A DNA stretch of 64,000 nucleotides, from the NCBI GenBank assembly GCA_037043235.1, contig JAWRVZ010000131.1, forward strand, positions 1,736,001 through 1,800,000. Reading direction: 5' to 3'. The number at the start of each line of letters is the position of its first letter. Position 1 is the first letter of the stretch. The translations under genes were made by a program, and so were the position numbers. Under the pieces are notes generated by a model. It was not told the DNA's origin. It ran no database searches and was given only the letters and a program-made list of their open reading frames with translations. Of the stretch, positions 36,308 through 48,000 are shown piece by piece. Origin of the DNA: Rhodeus uyekii. Lineage: Eukaryota > Chordata > Actinopteri > Cypriniformes > Acheilognathidae.

Positions 36308-38960
36308 GCACATGTCTGCCAGCTGATGCGGGTAAAGAGAAAAAAACGGCAATTCTATTTTTACTTCACAGCTCAGTCCAGCAACTGTGTTTATTCCTTT
36401 TAGAGGGAGAGGTTTGAGGTGGCATGCTACAGACAAGGGGGGCTGCTAAAATAAAGGATTCTGCCGTGTAAGCAAAACCCCAGAGATAACCCATTCATCT
36501 GCTGTTATACAGCAAAACATGTGGACCTATGATGAAAAATGGTAATTATTGGTTGGGCAGAATGCCATTGACAGATGCACCGGCAATACAACAATGTCTA
36601 TGTTGAGCTCTTATTGTTTCCCCTGTAATAAAATTGTGACAATTAATTTTAGTGGCGGTTACCAGCTAACACACTGGGTGGCTGCACTATTTCAGCTGAG
36701 ACAAAGGTACTGCAGTTAAGGAAAGTGGAGTTTTTACAGAACAAGACATCAATAAAATGTTTGGGAATCACTGGAAACAGGAAACTATATTGAATAGCCT
36801 CTGGCATTCAGTGAGCAATATATCTAAAAATATCTGATCATCAAGTTATCTTGGTGTGAAACGGCGAGATCAATGGTGCAAGTAACACAAAATGCTCCTG
36901 ATCCTCAGCGTTGAGATGATGTTAATGAAATGTAACTAAATCCAATAACTGGGCCATACGTTTCTCACACAGAGCCGTACAGTGCGTTAACTAGGCTCAG
37001 CAGTCAGCTAAGTACCTTATCATCAGCACAGACAGTGAGAGAGCTAACATAAACTCCACACAAGCTCTACAGCAGTCGTCACCATTGGGGAAAGACTCTG
37101 ATTATGCAAACATTACAGAAAAAAAGAAAATCCATACATTCTTAAATCTCTGTTCAGCATAAGGAGGAATTTATTTTGAACAGCAGGCACTTTCTAGGTC
37201 TTCACAGGCTGAGATGGAGCGTTCTTTCCAAAATAGAAGTTAGTTAAAGGCTATCAGATGGTTTTAGTATGTAATTGTAATTATGAAGACATGATGACCC
37301 TGACATGACTTATAAAACTGATTTAACGCTTTATTATTAAAGAGACTGAATAGGGATATCAGAGTGCTGCCAAAGTGACTTAGACAACCAACAAAATTAC
37401 AATTAAAATTTTAAATAATACAAATAACACTGCTTATCATAATGTTGAACATAAATCTTTCATTAATTGTCAAACGATGTGTAACGAGTCTGCAAGAATG
37501 TCTAATAATATAGGAATGAATAAAACTGCTTTGGTGTGAGTGGAGTTTCTAGTGGCACTTGCACATCCTCGATACTAATCTCCAGGTCAATTTTTGGACC
37601 AAAAATTACAGAGCACAAAGCACCTGCAGGATTTATTTTCCAGATCTGCTCTTAGAGTAAATGTGCCAGATGTCCTTCACTGAGAGACAGCAAGTTCACA
37701 CTGTTTGTCACTCAAGATGACTGCAAGGAACTTGACTGAACTTTGAAGCAGGTGCCCATGTTTGTGAATCTGTTTTGTTATTGATTCCATGTTTTACACT
37801 CTCAGCATTTTTGTGCATTCCCTTGAATATTTGATGCATTGCGTAACTGTTTTTCCAGAACTCAAATGTCCCAATCCATGCATCAAACGTTCAGGTGATG
37901 TTTTTCATTTATTTTTTTGGTTCCATCTAAAAATTTAAAAAACAAACAGTAAACATTTTGGTATATTTACATACTAAATAAATATTTTACCCAGTGTTTA
38001 AAGGATATCTATTTCTAGGAAGAATTAAGCTCTGTTGTGCAAATGTAATGTGACGTGTAGCAATATTTTATTTTTAGGCAGTCACATGGGAGAGAGACTG
38101 ACATGTTTTTTTTATTCTGTTGCTTCACTACGGGCAGCAGAAATGCATCTGTCGGTACTCAACCACAATAAGGTCTGTGTTACAACTCGTTTTAACTTTT
38201 CTTTCCATTATTTATCGATTCAGTAACCTCAAAGCGGATCTTCAGACTTTCTGCATACCTTAGTCGTCTGATCTTTGATGTAAGGAGTGTGTGCTCAGCT
38301 TCATTTTCATCTCCATCTTGTCTCTCATTATTGTTCTGGTCCTGGGATTTCAAACTGCCATGCTGAATCCAAGTAAAACAGCCTCAGAGATGCACTTAGC
38401 CAATACTTTTACATAAATAAACGTGCTTTCTGTGCAACGTTATGACACTCACCCACTTAAAAAAGGCTGGATATCACATACCGAATCAAAAGGCTCCCTT
38501 TTCATCAAGCTGTCCATTTATATGAAGCAGAATGCACTTTTATGAATCAAGTTGAAAAATGAATCCACTGCATCTGCATTGCTTCAACCCTCACGTTTGT
38601 TTGAGGCCTGATAGATTTTTAATGTTATTTAAACAGCCCAAAATATATTTTACACTATGTAGAAGGCTTAAGTTTCACAACTTTATCCAATCTTAGATAT
38701 GATTACAAACTATTTTTACTTGACAACATGCTTCAACTCCCAGTATAAATTTAATTCAAAATTTATAAAACAAAAATAAATGCAATAAATTATCCATTGC
38801 TACGATTCAAGAAAAATATGAAAATAATTTAAATATTTTCATTTGTAAATAATTGCAGGCTCTGCAACTCCACACATAAACAAATAAATGTAATCTCAAC
38901 ATTTAGAATGATTTTTTTAGCCATCTGCACACAGCTGTTTAAGCCAAGTGCAAGACTTGA
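36308..38960. other. Intergenic with SOX/homeobox-rich segment
   Basis: About 36580-36690 contains ACAACAATG, CTTATTGTTTCCCC and GACAATTAATTTTA, i.e. several SOX-like and homeobox-like words in unique-looking DNA. No exon or named repeat is found elsewhere in the interval. Confidence 0.4.
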
Positions 38961-39000
38961 ACCAATGAATGAGGTTTTGACGTCACGTGTCCACGCCCAC
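38961..39000. promoter_or_regulatory. CCAAT, CRE/E-box composite and GC-type box
   Basis: ACCAATGA (38961-38968), TGACGTCACGTG (38978-38989; a full CRE overlapping a CACGTG E-box) and CCACGCCCAC (38991-39000) occur within 40 bp. The order on the plus strand is that of a CRE-type core promoter. No exon has been tied to it. Confidence 0.4.
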
Positions 39001-39964
39001 ACACACTCCTCCACACGAGTGCTCGTCCACGTTTGCACGGAGCTCGCACAATGTCAGAGACATGACTAATAGTATGCTAACTCGCCTGCTTTGTGTTGGC
39101 TGTGTAGTGGCTGATTTATGTGTAGGCTCAGGGGAGAGAAGCCCCCCAGGTTATTGAAATATTCGATGTGGGGTTTGAGGCTGAATGTTTGTACAGGTAA
39201 ATCGATGGTTGTAGTCAATACTCTACCCATAGCTACGCGAGCCAAGAGGAACGAGCAGGGCCACAAGGAAGACGGCACGACTCCTGCCCACCTCCATACA
39301 GGTCACATCACGTATCGCAGCAAATTAATCCCAACCTCCATTTTACTTTCACACTTTATTTTTACACGCTGGAGCTACGCCGGCGTCTGCCAAGGACATG
39401 ATCTGTGCGTGGCTGTATTTGAATGGTCTGTGAAAGACTGCAGGGCTTGATGAGATCTGATGGGATGTGATTGGGAATGATGGGGCTGCTGATGGTATCC
39501 TCCTCTCGCATGTGTCATAAAGTTTTAGTGCTCAGACTCGGCGCGGCTTTGTACAGTGATGTTACGGATCGGGATGAAAGATGACGTGCGGGACTGTACG
39601 ACAGTACGAACATAAGCAGACGTGTAAACAACTCACACCTGCGGGGTACTTTGAAACCTCGAGTGTGCATGAGAAAACAAGTCATAAGTATTCTGTGATC
39701 CTCATCCAATCAGATGTTAAGTACACACAGACACTCTAAGATCATAAGCACATGTACACAGCACTCTCTCCCACATACATACAAACATTCCTTGATTCAC
39801 TCACACTAACAACTCCTCTCAGAGACTACTGATACTTCCTGTCTGCCTGCATTTCTCCTCGTTAGGATGCAACTGGAGGGCTGGGGTCCGGCCTCTCTGT
39901 AAGCAGACACTTATCACGATAAATAAAAGTGTTAGCAAAAACATGCTATGTTAAACATACCCTA
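39001..39964. other. Intergenic, mildly CpG-rich
   Basis: Moderate CpG content around 39225-39290 and 39535-39610. The best frame (39118-39450, 110 codons) has no family resemblance. Confidence 0.4.
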
Positions 39965-40310
<346 letters not shown>

Positions 40311-40684
40311 CATTTAAAATGGTAATTTAAAATAAATGTTTTGAAGAGTAGTTAGATCAATACCATTTAAGCCCAGGTCTTAGTATTTCAAGTCATTGGT
40401 GCAATTAAAAGGACTGTTCATATATTATTTTTTATTTTGGGGTAAACTACCCCTTTAAACTTCCAGTCATTCAGTCTCCAATCATTAGTTTAAAAAAAAA
40501 AGATTACTCATTTAAACTGAGAAATAAAATCAAGTTTAATGAACTGTGATAGATGTGTTTTAACAGTTATTAGCATCGTTGCAGAGTTTTATATATACAT
40601 TCTTTTTTTTAAATGAATGTATATTCATACAACAACTATGTATTATTTTACCTTTGCAGTTTTTTTTAAATGTCTAGATTACTA
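40311..40684. other. Intergenic with GTTCACCC-family end at 40395-40462
   Basis: The reverse complement of about 40395-40462 reads AAAGGGGTAGTTTACCCC followed by AAAATAAAAAAT, one end of the abundant family. Nothing else is recognised. Confidence 0.5.
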
Positions 40685-41166
40685 GTGTAAGCCCCACTTC
40701 CTGAAGGAGGGAACAGAGACATTATGTCAGAACTGAACTGACGAATTGGGATCTCATCTGAGAGCACAATCACCTTCGAGTGTAAATTAAATGAGTCAAT
40801 CCACATTTGTGTGCAAGATTTGTTTTACATGCCCAGTTAAGCGGGTATATGAGAAAAAACATGATTTTTGCACTGAGCAGCCAAGACGGTGTGTCTCAAC
40901 CTACATAAGAGTGGAGTTATACATATGGACTGGCCAACAGAGCAGTGGTACATATGGATGGTCTCTGTGGTAGCTCCAGCCTAGCTAGGGTGAAGTCAAT
41001 ACAGGCAGAGACGGCAGAGAAGGGTCTGCAAAGGGAAAGACACAGGCTTGGAAGCCATACAGTGGAAGAATATGGGATCACCCATAAGGGGAATCAAAAT
41101 ACATTGACACCTAGTCTAGTACAGGGGCTGACATTCTGGGCATACACACGAGTGCTAGACCTAGTG

Positions 41167-41520
41167 TTAGTGCTGGAAGAAGCAAGACACCAGGTGGGTT
41201 CCCAGTATTACTGGGTACTTGTGGGAGGAAACAGACTCTACACAGAGACTGTAAAACTTTGTAAATGTGTTGTGTGTCGCCCAGCCCACACTTCTGCAGA
41301 TGTCTGCTAGCAACGTGCCATGCACCAACACCCAGGAGATAGCAACACTCTGAATAGAATAAGCCCTTACTCCAAGGAGCCACGGCTGATCTTGATAGGC
41401 CAAGACAATGGGATCCACTATCTGGTGAGCCAACCGCTGCTTGGAGACAGACTTTCCCTTCTGCTGGCCTCCGTAAGAGGCAAAGAGCTGGTCTGAGGTC
41501 CTGAAGCTCTGCATTCAGTA
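41167..41520 (-). pseudogene. DIRS tyrosine recombinase remnant
   Basis: The minus-strand frame encodes FRTSDQLFASYGGQQKGKS, KQRLAHQIVDPIVLAYQ, GVRAYSIQSVAISWVL and ICRSVGWATHNTFTKFYSL. This is the C-terminal catalytic domain of fish DIRS tyrosine recombinases, which cut and join circular cDNA through an R-H-R-Y active site. The final Tyr (in FTKFY) is kept, but the position where the family has an HxxR box reads YSIQ, so both residues are lost. Enzyme activity is not expected. Confidence 0.75.
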
Positions 41521-42039
41521 CTGGTACAGGTGCAAAGCACAAACTGGACAGAGCAAAGGAAGGACTGGGTCTGCCTTTTTAAACTAAAAAAAAAGTTTGT
41601 AGGGCTGAGGTCTCAGGATGATGTGAGAGTTGGCCTTGTCCAAATCCTAGGCATGATTTGAGAAATCAAAAATGTCTACAGGTCCCCTACTCTCTTGACA
41701 GAAGGTGCAGTAAGGAATGCAGTCTTAAGAGACATGAGTTTAAACTCTATTGGCTGCAGTGGTTTAAATGTCCCTCTCTGTAAGTCTGCTAAGATAAAGG
41801 AGAGTTATTAAGAGTGTACAAGGCAAGGGTGCCCCCCATTGGATTGGATTGGATTTCATCTTCTTGCGCCCCTCAGGAAACTGATGAACAGTTCATGTTT
41901 CTGCATGCACTTACCAAACCATTGCATCATGATATGCAGCAAAAGCAGCAACATACACTTTCAGGGTGGAGGGAGACAGCCTTCTCCCTTGAAGAGGGCT
42001 ATCTCACCAAAGTGATAGTATCTACTTCCACTGTGGGTA

Positions 42040-42870
42040 GTCTACCTAAGTTCTCTATGACCGATCCAGAGACCACACATGGAGGTCCAAGAGGTCTGGA
42101 CGTGGGTGCCATAGGGTTCCCTGTTTCCGAGAATGAAGACTGGTAAATGCTTCTGACTCCAAAGGGGGAGATAGCGAGTGAAGGAGTATAGAACACCCAG
42201 ATGGTTGATGTACGCAACGGCTGTAAGTGTTGGCTGTTCGGACTAGTATGTGCCAGCCGGTGGTAGAGGCATCTGTTGAGACGACAACAACATGCCTGGA
42301 TACTTGTTCTAGGAGAACTCCTACCCATAGAAATGCAAGGTCTGACCATGGGCTGAAGGTTTGGTAACAGGCCAGGTGATGTGTGCCACATTACCAAGCC
42401 CATCTAGGGCCATGGCTGTGAAGTCCAGGAGCCACTGAAATCATTTTAGTGGAATCGCTCTCTTGCCCTTGAACAAATTCAGGCAGTTCACAACACACTG
42501 AGATTGTTTGTCTGTGATACGTGCTGTCTGGTTGACCGAGTCCAACTCCATACCAAGTCAAGAGATATTCTGTATATTCTGTATAGAGAGTTTTTAGGGC
42601 TGTTTTCCCAGTTGACCCCAAGTTCCAGATGGTTGAGGTGCTGGAGCACCAAGGCTCTGTGTTTGCACAATTACTCTCATGAGTGGGCCAGTATGGGCCA
42701 GTTGACATGAAAAAACATGTTCTTCAGGTTGACTGCTGCAAACTAATCTTGCGGTTGAATGCATTCGAAAATGCTTCTCTGTGTCAACATTTTGAACGGT
42801 AACTTATTTAGGGCTGATTCAAAACATGCATAGCATAGTCTGATGGTCCGAATGAGCCAACGAGACAGTC
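42040..42870 (-). pseudogene. DIRS reverse transcriptase / RNase H remnant
   Basis: On the minus strand, ALNKLPFKMLTQRSIFECI (about 42810-42753) corresponds to the start of the DIRS reverse transcriptase core. After a deletion, LVLQHLNHLELGVNWEN (about 42650-42600) gives the thumb-proximal region, followed by RISLDLVWSWTRS in a shifted frame. Further on, TFSPWSDLAFLWVGVLLEQ and VVVSTDASTTGW (about 42360-42250) mark the RNase H start with its catalytic TDAS block. The catalytic YLDD-type block is absent because of the deletion. Several frame changes and stops are present, so no protein is made. Confidence 0.75.
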
Positions 42871-43225
42871 TGAGAACTGCTAGCCAAGCCACTAGAGACC
42901 ATGCAAGCTGGATCAGAGGGACCACAGAGATACCTGCAATGGGGCAGCGAGGTGGAGCACAGGGACCCAACCCAGAAAGCACAGCATGTTCCTGGACCAC
43001 AAGAGTAGACACTGCCTGATCCTAAGGTCACCCCATGTATTCACCGATGTAGCCCTCTGGTGATCACCAATAGAGGAACTAGATTGGCCCAAAGCAGAGG
43101 AGACTCCTCCTTGTCTGAGGTAAAAAGTCTCAACTGCAACACCACAATTGGTTATCTTTCCGCAATAGGTACACAAATGCATCTTGACAAGCTTCTTCCT
43201 CTTTGACTCGTAGCACACTCTAGAT

Positions 43226-43496
43226 CAGGGGTGGGCAAACTATTTGTCTCGCGGGCCACATTGGTTTCTTAAAATTGACAGAGGGGCCGGGGTGAGAGTG
43301 TTGCGCGAATGTTGATGGGGGGGGGGGGAATTGGGTGTTATTTGGGGGTGCATGCCGCGATTGTTGACGGGGGGGGACAGAATGCGACAGAATGACGTCA
43401 CAGGGGAAAAGTAAAATGAAGGAGGTTTAATACAAGTTCGGCGAGTTCGGCGGGCCGGATTAAAAAGCCCAGCGGGCCGTAGTTTGCACACCCCTG
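43226..43496. mobile_element. hAT MITE with perfect 8-bp target duplication
   Basis: The tips CAGGGGTGGGCAAAC and (inverted) CAGGGGTGTGCAAAC differ at one of 15 bases. Both sides are flanked by CTCTAGAT (43218-43225 and 43497-43504), an exact 8-bp duplication diagnostic of hAT transposition. The 271-bp body is GC-rich with G-runs (about 43316-43328) and has no transposase. It landed in the DIRS element and is therefore younger. Confidence 0.92.
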
Positions 43497-43695
43497 CTCT
43501 AGATATTGTAGAACAAACGCTTGGCTCCGAATCAAAAACTTGAAGTGGGATCTCACAAGTGTTTCCTTATATACCTGCATCGCAGGGCAGGTAATAAAGA
43601 TTTTGCACAGCATATGTGCATTGGCTCATGTAGTTTACACTCTAAGGTGATGGGGCTGTCAGGTGAGATCCCAATTTGTCAGTTTAGTTTTGAAG

Positions 43696-44837
43696 TAATG
43701 CAGAACATGCCTGACTAACTAGTTAACGCTGCTGTGAAGGTGTTTCGAATACAGCAGCTGTGGGAGTGGCGGCAAAGTTGACATCTTTCTCTTTACTGAC
43801 AGCCATTATCAATCTCTATTTTTCCCCTCTTTTTAAAAGTTTTGAAAAAACAATGGTGGAGTTTTTCTTTTGAAAAGGGTCAATAGTAAATTTACAGCTA
43901 CAGTCGTCAAACTCAACACCGTCCTTTAACAAGCTCTGCCTGAGTTACTTTTTTATTTTCTAAATAACTGTTTTACTTTAGAGCATAATTAGATATACCA
44001 TAGACTTTCATTGGAAATTTCTTACAGTTCTTCTAAGAGCTTTCAAGCTACTGACGCTTAGGCTGCTCTAATTTAGTAAATCATCACTCACGATTTTCCC
44101 TTAAATCTAGTTCACGCAACCACAAATAACACAGACAACATATTATTTCATTACATGTATAATGTAAATTATCTATCTATCTATCTATAGATAGAACCTA
44201 AGGACTAAACAACCTTCAAATGTCAAGGCTTATTAAACTTACAGGTAAGACCTTGTCTTGCCGAAATGTCAATTTCTAATCTATTGTATGCTGTCGCTGG
44301 GACAATAGAGCCAAAGTTTTCTCCCTGCTTGACTATCTCTGTAATAATAGAGCTTTTGTGAAGCGAAACACCCCTAGGTTGTGAGACATATATACACGTG
44401 CTTCTGGCAAACAATTAATTGGCACTTTGCAGTGCTAAAAGTGTTGATACACTTGATTCCTGTTTGGCTGGGAGGAGAGCAGAGCAGCAGCCATTAATCA
44501 GTGTGTCTCTCAGCCATTTACAGAAGCATGAAAACTATCACGCTGATGCAGTGGCAGTGCAGCCGCAGCCTAGCCAGCTCACCTCAGCGATCCGTGTTTC
44601 CAGGGCCTTCTGTGAAAACTTACTTCAGCACTTTTGGCCATCTATCTCTCTTTCTCATTCCTCTCGCTCCTGTGGTTTCATGTGGCTCGGCAGGTTAGGA
44701 CCATGTAGACTCTGTATGTCTCAGTTAGTGGGGTGTCCTTCGGTGCTTCTGTTCGCACTTGCGAGTGTGTGTGTGCGCATGCATTTTTGTAATAAACATG
44801 ATGGTCAGAGTATTTCAATAAGCCATCATTACAATTT
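43696..44837. other. Intergenic with (ATCT)n microsatellite
   Basis: A tetranucleotide ATCT/ATAG run is at about 44170-44196. The open frame 44419-44847 (142 codons) has no recognisable family, signal or domain and I do not consider it a gene. Confidence 0.5.
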
Positions 44838-45000
44838 AAAAGGATAGTTCACCCAAAAATAAAAATTATGATAATTCACTCACCTTGGTGTTCGAATTTT
44901 AACATCTGTGGAACACAAAAGAAGATTTTTTGTGTGAGTGTTTTCTTTGTTTGTTTTTTTGAGTGCAATGTCATCTTGGACCCTACTGACTTTAATTTTA
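44838..45000 (+). repeat. GTTCACCC-family repeat, copy F
   Basis: AAAGGATAGTTCACCCAAAA then AATTCACTCACCTTGG, the left-end signature of the family. The right end is not clear and may extend to about 45190. Confidence 0.6.
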
Positions 45001-48000
45001 TCAAAGAAATAATATTTATAATATTTACGCATGGTGAATAAATTGTCAGAATTTTTTGTGAAAGGATACCTAAAGAATAGTAAAAGTGAAGCCTACCAAA
45101 CAGGCAATGCAAAATAATGATTATTTCCAAACAGGTTTCCCAACCACCCTTCTGTCTTCTGTTACTGAAACAAATGGGTATTCCAGCCACAGGTAGGTGT
45201 AGTGTACTTGTAGTTTTCTGTAATAATTTGACTACATATCTTTGTTAAATGAAAACTATGCTTGTTAATTGTTTAGTAAGTTTTAATCTAAAAGCTCTTT
45301 CTGAGCTGATTTGTGCAGCGCTGGCTGTCTACACTTGAATGGCCGATAATCAATTGGGAAAAATGTACAAGCTTAAGTTAAAACTGTAATTTAATTGATT
45401 TTCTATCAGGGGGTAAATCAGTCTGTCCGTAGCCACGCCTCTGAAGTGATGGCCAAGGAGGGTTGGAGAGAGAGGGTCAAATGAGAAAGGAGGTGGAAAG
45501 AAAAGAAAAGGGACAGAGATGAATATGTCCACCTACAGAATGGTGCAACAAGCCGACAGGTTCGCATGAGGGAGGAGACCTCCAAAGAAACACTGCAGCA
45601 TTGGCTGTCAGATAAACGCAGCTTTTCTTCTGCTCTCCTCTGTTCATGTCCATCTCTCCACACCTCCCTCTCCACTGCTTTACTTGCTCTCTTTGATTCT
45701 GATGGCACTGCACTGAGAGAGACATGGTGTCTGTCTCCACGGTGACAGGTATCCATGGAGACATCCATCAGTCAGTATGTGTCAGCATTTCCATGGGGAT
45801 GCGGATCTGGGGGTGTTTGTCAGCGAGTTTTGCACTGCACTCTTATCATGTTTGTCATAGATGGTGTTTATCTGTGTATGTATTAGTCATGGTGTCACTC
45901 AAGGTGTGGGGTGCAGCCCTATGGCCTTTTTAGACCAGGTCAAAGTGTGTGTGTGTATGCGCGTGTGTGTTTGAAACAAACATGAACACATGTAATATGC
46001 CAGTGTAATGTGGTGAGAAAAACTAGATTTAAACCTGAGACTCAAAAACGTATTTTTTTCAGCGTATCCAGTTGAGCAGCAGTTTTACAGTAGTTTTGTG
46101 ATTTTCACCACCCCAAAAGATGATCAATTATTAATTTTAGCAATGCTTCTTTTTTTTTGCATTTGCTAAAACAAAATACATTTTTTATGAAGTGTTAAGT
46201 TTACAAAAAATACATTTCATTTAAAAATACAAATCATTTTTAGTTAACATTTAAAATGATTCAAATGATTAAATAAATTGGTAAAATAACATGTTAAATA
46301 TTAACATTGTTAAAAAATTTGCATATAACTCCACAAATTCATAAATCATGCTTTTGCTAAGAAATGGATGTACTACAACAATAATGATGTACTAAAACAT
46401 TTTTAGTAGCAAAGCAACACTGGTCAAAAAGATCCAAAACTCTCTCCTGCTGGTCCTGGGTTATCAGGGCATCCTTATTATTGCACCCTGCTTTCTTTAG
46501 ACTAATAGCTTTGTATTTGAGTTAATAAATTGGATTGTAATCGAAGTGTTTCACAAATTTGCTAATGATGAAATCCTTATTCATGGCAAAATGTTAAACT
46601 TTCTTCAATCGAATTGTATTTCTTCTCATATTAACTTCAGTTGCCCACAACACACCTCCAAATGCCCACCCCAGGATGTCATCCTAGAAACATCATTGCA
46701 TTGCTCTCTCCTTGTCTGCTCTCCAGACCCTCCTGAAACTCTCTAAAGCTCATGGCAGCCTACTCTTCAATGTTCTCCCTCCATCATTCTCTCCCACACT
46801 GGGTGAAATGGAAGCACGCTCTGAGAGCCTGGGGTTGCTATAGTAACAGGCTCACTCACCATCTTGCGTGTCACCATCACATGAGCTCCTGACGACCATA
46901 GCCCAACTCCGAGGCTATGTGGCTGGGATGGCTCCATCACTCTGCTCTGGGGATTCACAACCCCACCTGGGACTCCCTGTCTCTATCTCTCTCTCTCTCT
47001 CTCTCTCTCAGTGCTGCCACTTCTGCTACATAGGGCTGTATCTACACAGGGAGAGATGACAAGGTTGACCAAATAATTAACAAACGGTAAATTTTAAATT
47101 AAATAAATCCACATGCCTAAGTTAACACTCCGTAGACTTTCAACACCTACAGCAGGGCTCAATAATAAGCCTTTTTTGTGCTAGCCCGGGTAGTTTGAGC
47201 ACGACCAGTTCGGATTTTATACTTGCCCTGCCATCATTTATACTGGCACCATCAAAATTAAATAATTCGATATTTTAGCCATATATTTTATTATGCATAA
47301 GAATATTTTTTTGTTTTTCATTAAACATTTTCTGAAAAACTCAATTATGATGGAAAAATACTGCAAATAAAAAGAGCATTTCTACCCATTTTGATGTTTC
47401 CAAGACCCTCACTTTCTAAATAACATTTAAATCAGCAGAATTCACACCAACAATGTTTAAAACATCCCAGAAGTCCAAATGTTGAAGTTTACAAGAATAA
47501 AAACACATGTACAAGCTCAACAAACATAATGTGCAGTGACAGTGAGGCTGTGGCCCGATAGGGGAACTGACAGTTCCGTCAACTGGCTCAAAACTCTCTT
47601 ACACTGGCCCCGGGCCATTGGACCATCCTTACTTGCATAGGCCTGCACTGGATCACTGAGATAACCAAGAGAGCGAGAAAGAGAAGTATATGTGTGGGTG
47701 AAAGAATAAAGGCCAGCACATTCGCATGATGGCACTCTGTATAATCACTCTAAACATGGAGCCAAGGGTCTGATTTATCACAGTAACAGGGCTGACGTCA
47801 CACTATGGACACTTCTGTCTTGCACTACCTTGCTTTAACCTCCTCCATCTTTCTTCCTTTGCTCTTCGCTCTCTCCCTTTTTCACAAAACTATCACCTAA
47901 ACACAGGAGAACTCAAATTTTCACCCCCACCTCATCACTTTCATAAACGAGAATAAATGTGTAAATGTGCAAATGTGTATATATTTTTTTTATTTGCCTC

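Larger units (their letters stand above)
40685..43695 (-). mobile_element. Decayed DIRS-type (tyrosine recombinase) retrotransposon
   Basis: The left end (40731-40860) and right end (43560-43690) are inverted copies: both arms read GAATTGGGATCTCA or AAATTGGGATCTCA, then ATCACCTT(C/A)GAGTGTAAA. Inverted terminal repeats with no integrase are the hallmark of DIRS elements. On the minus strand, reading from 43.2 kb down, a gag-like remnant, reverse transcriptase, RNase H and tyrosine recombinase pieces occur in the expected order. Large internal deletions (3.0 kb against about 5-6 kb for intact elements), frameshifts and a nested MITE (43226-43496) show it is dead. Confidence 0.85.

Noticed and set aside
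41814..42146. Host gene on the plus strand in the 41-43 kb region
   Set aside because: The minus strand carries ordered DIRS retrotransposon domains and the plus-strand frames are their shadows.
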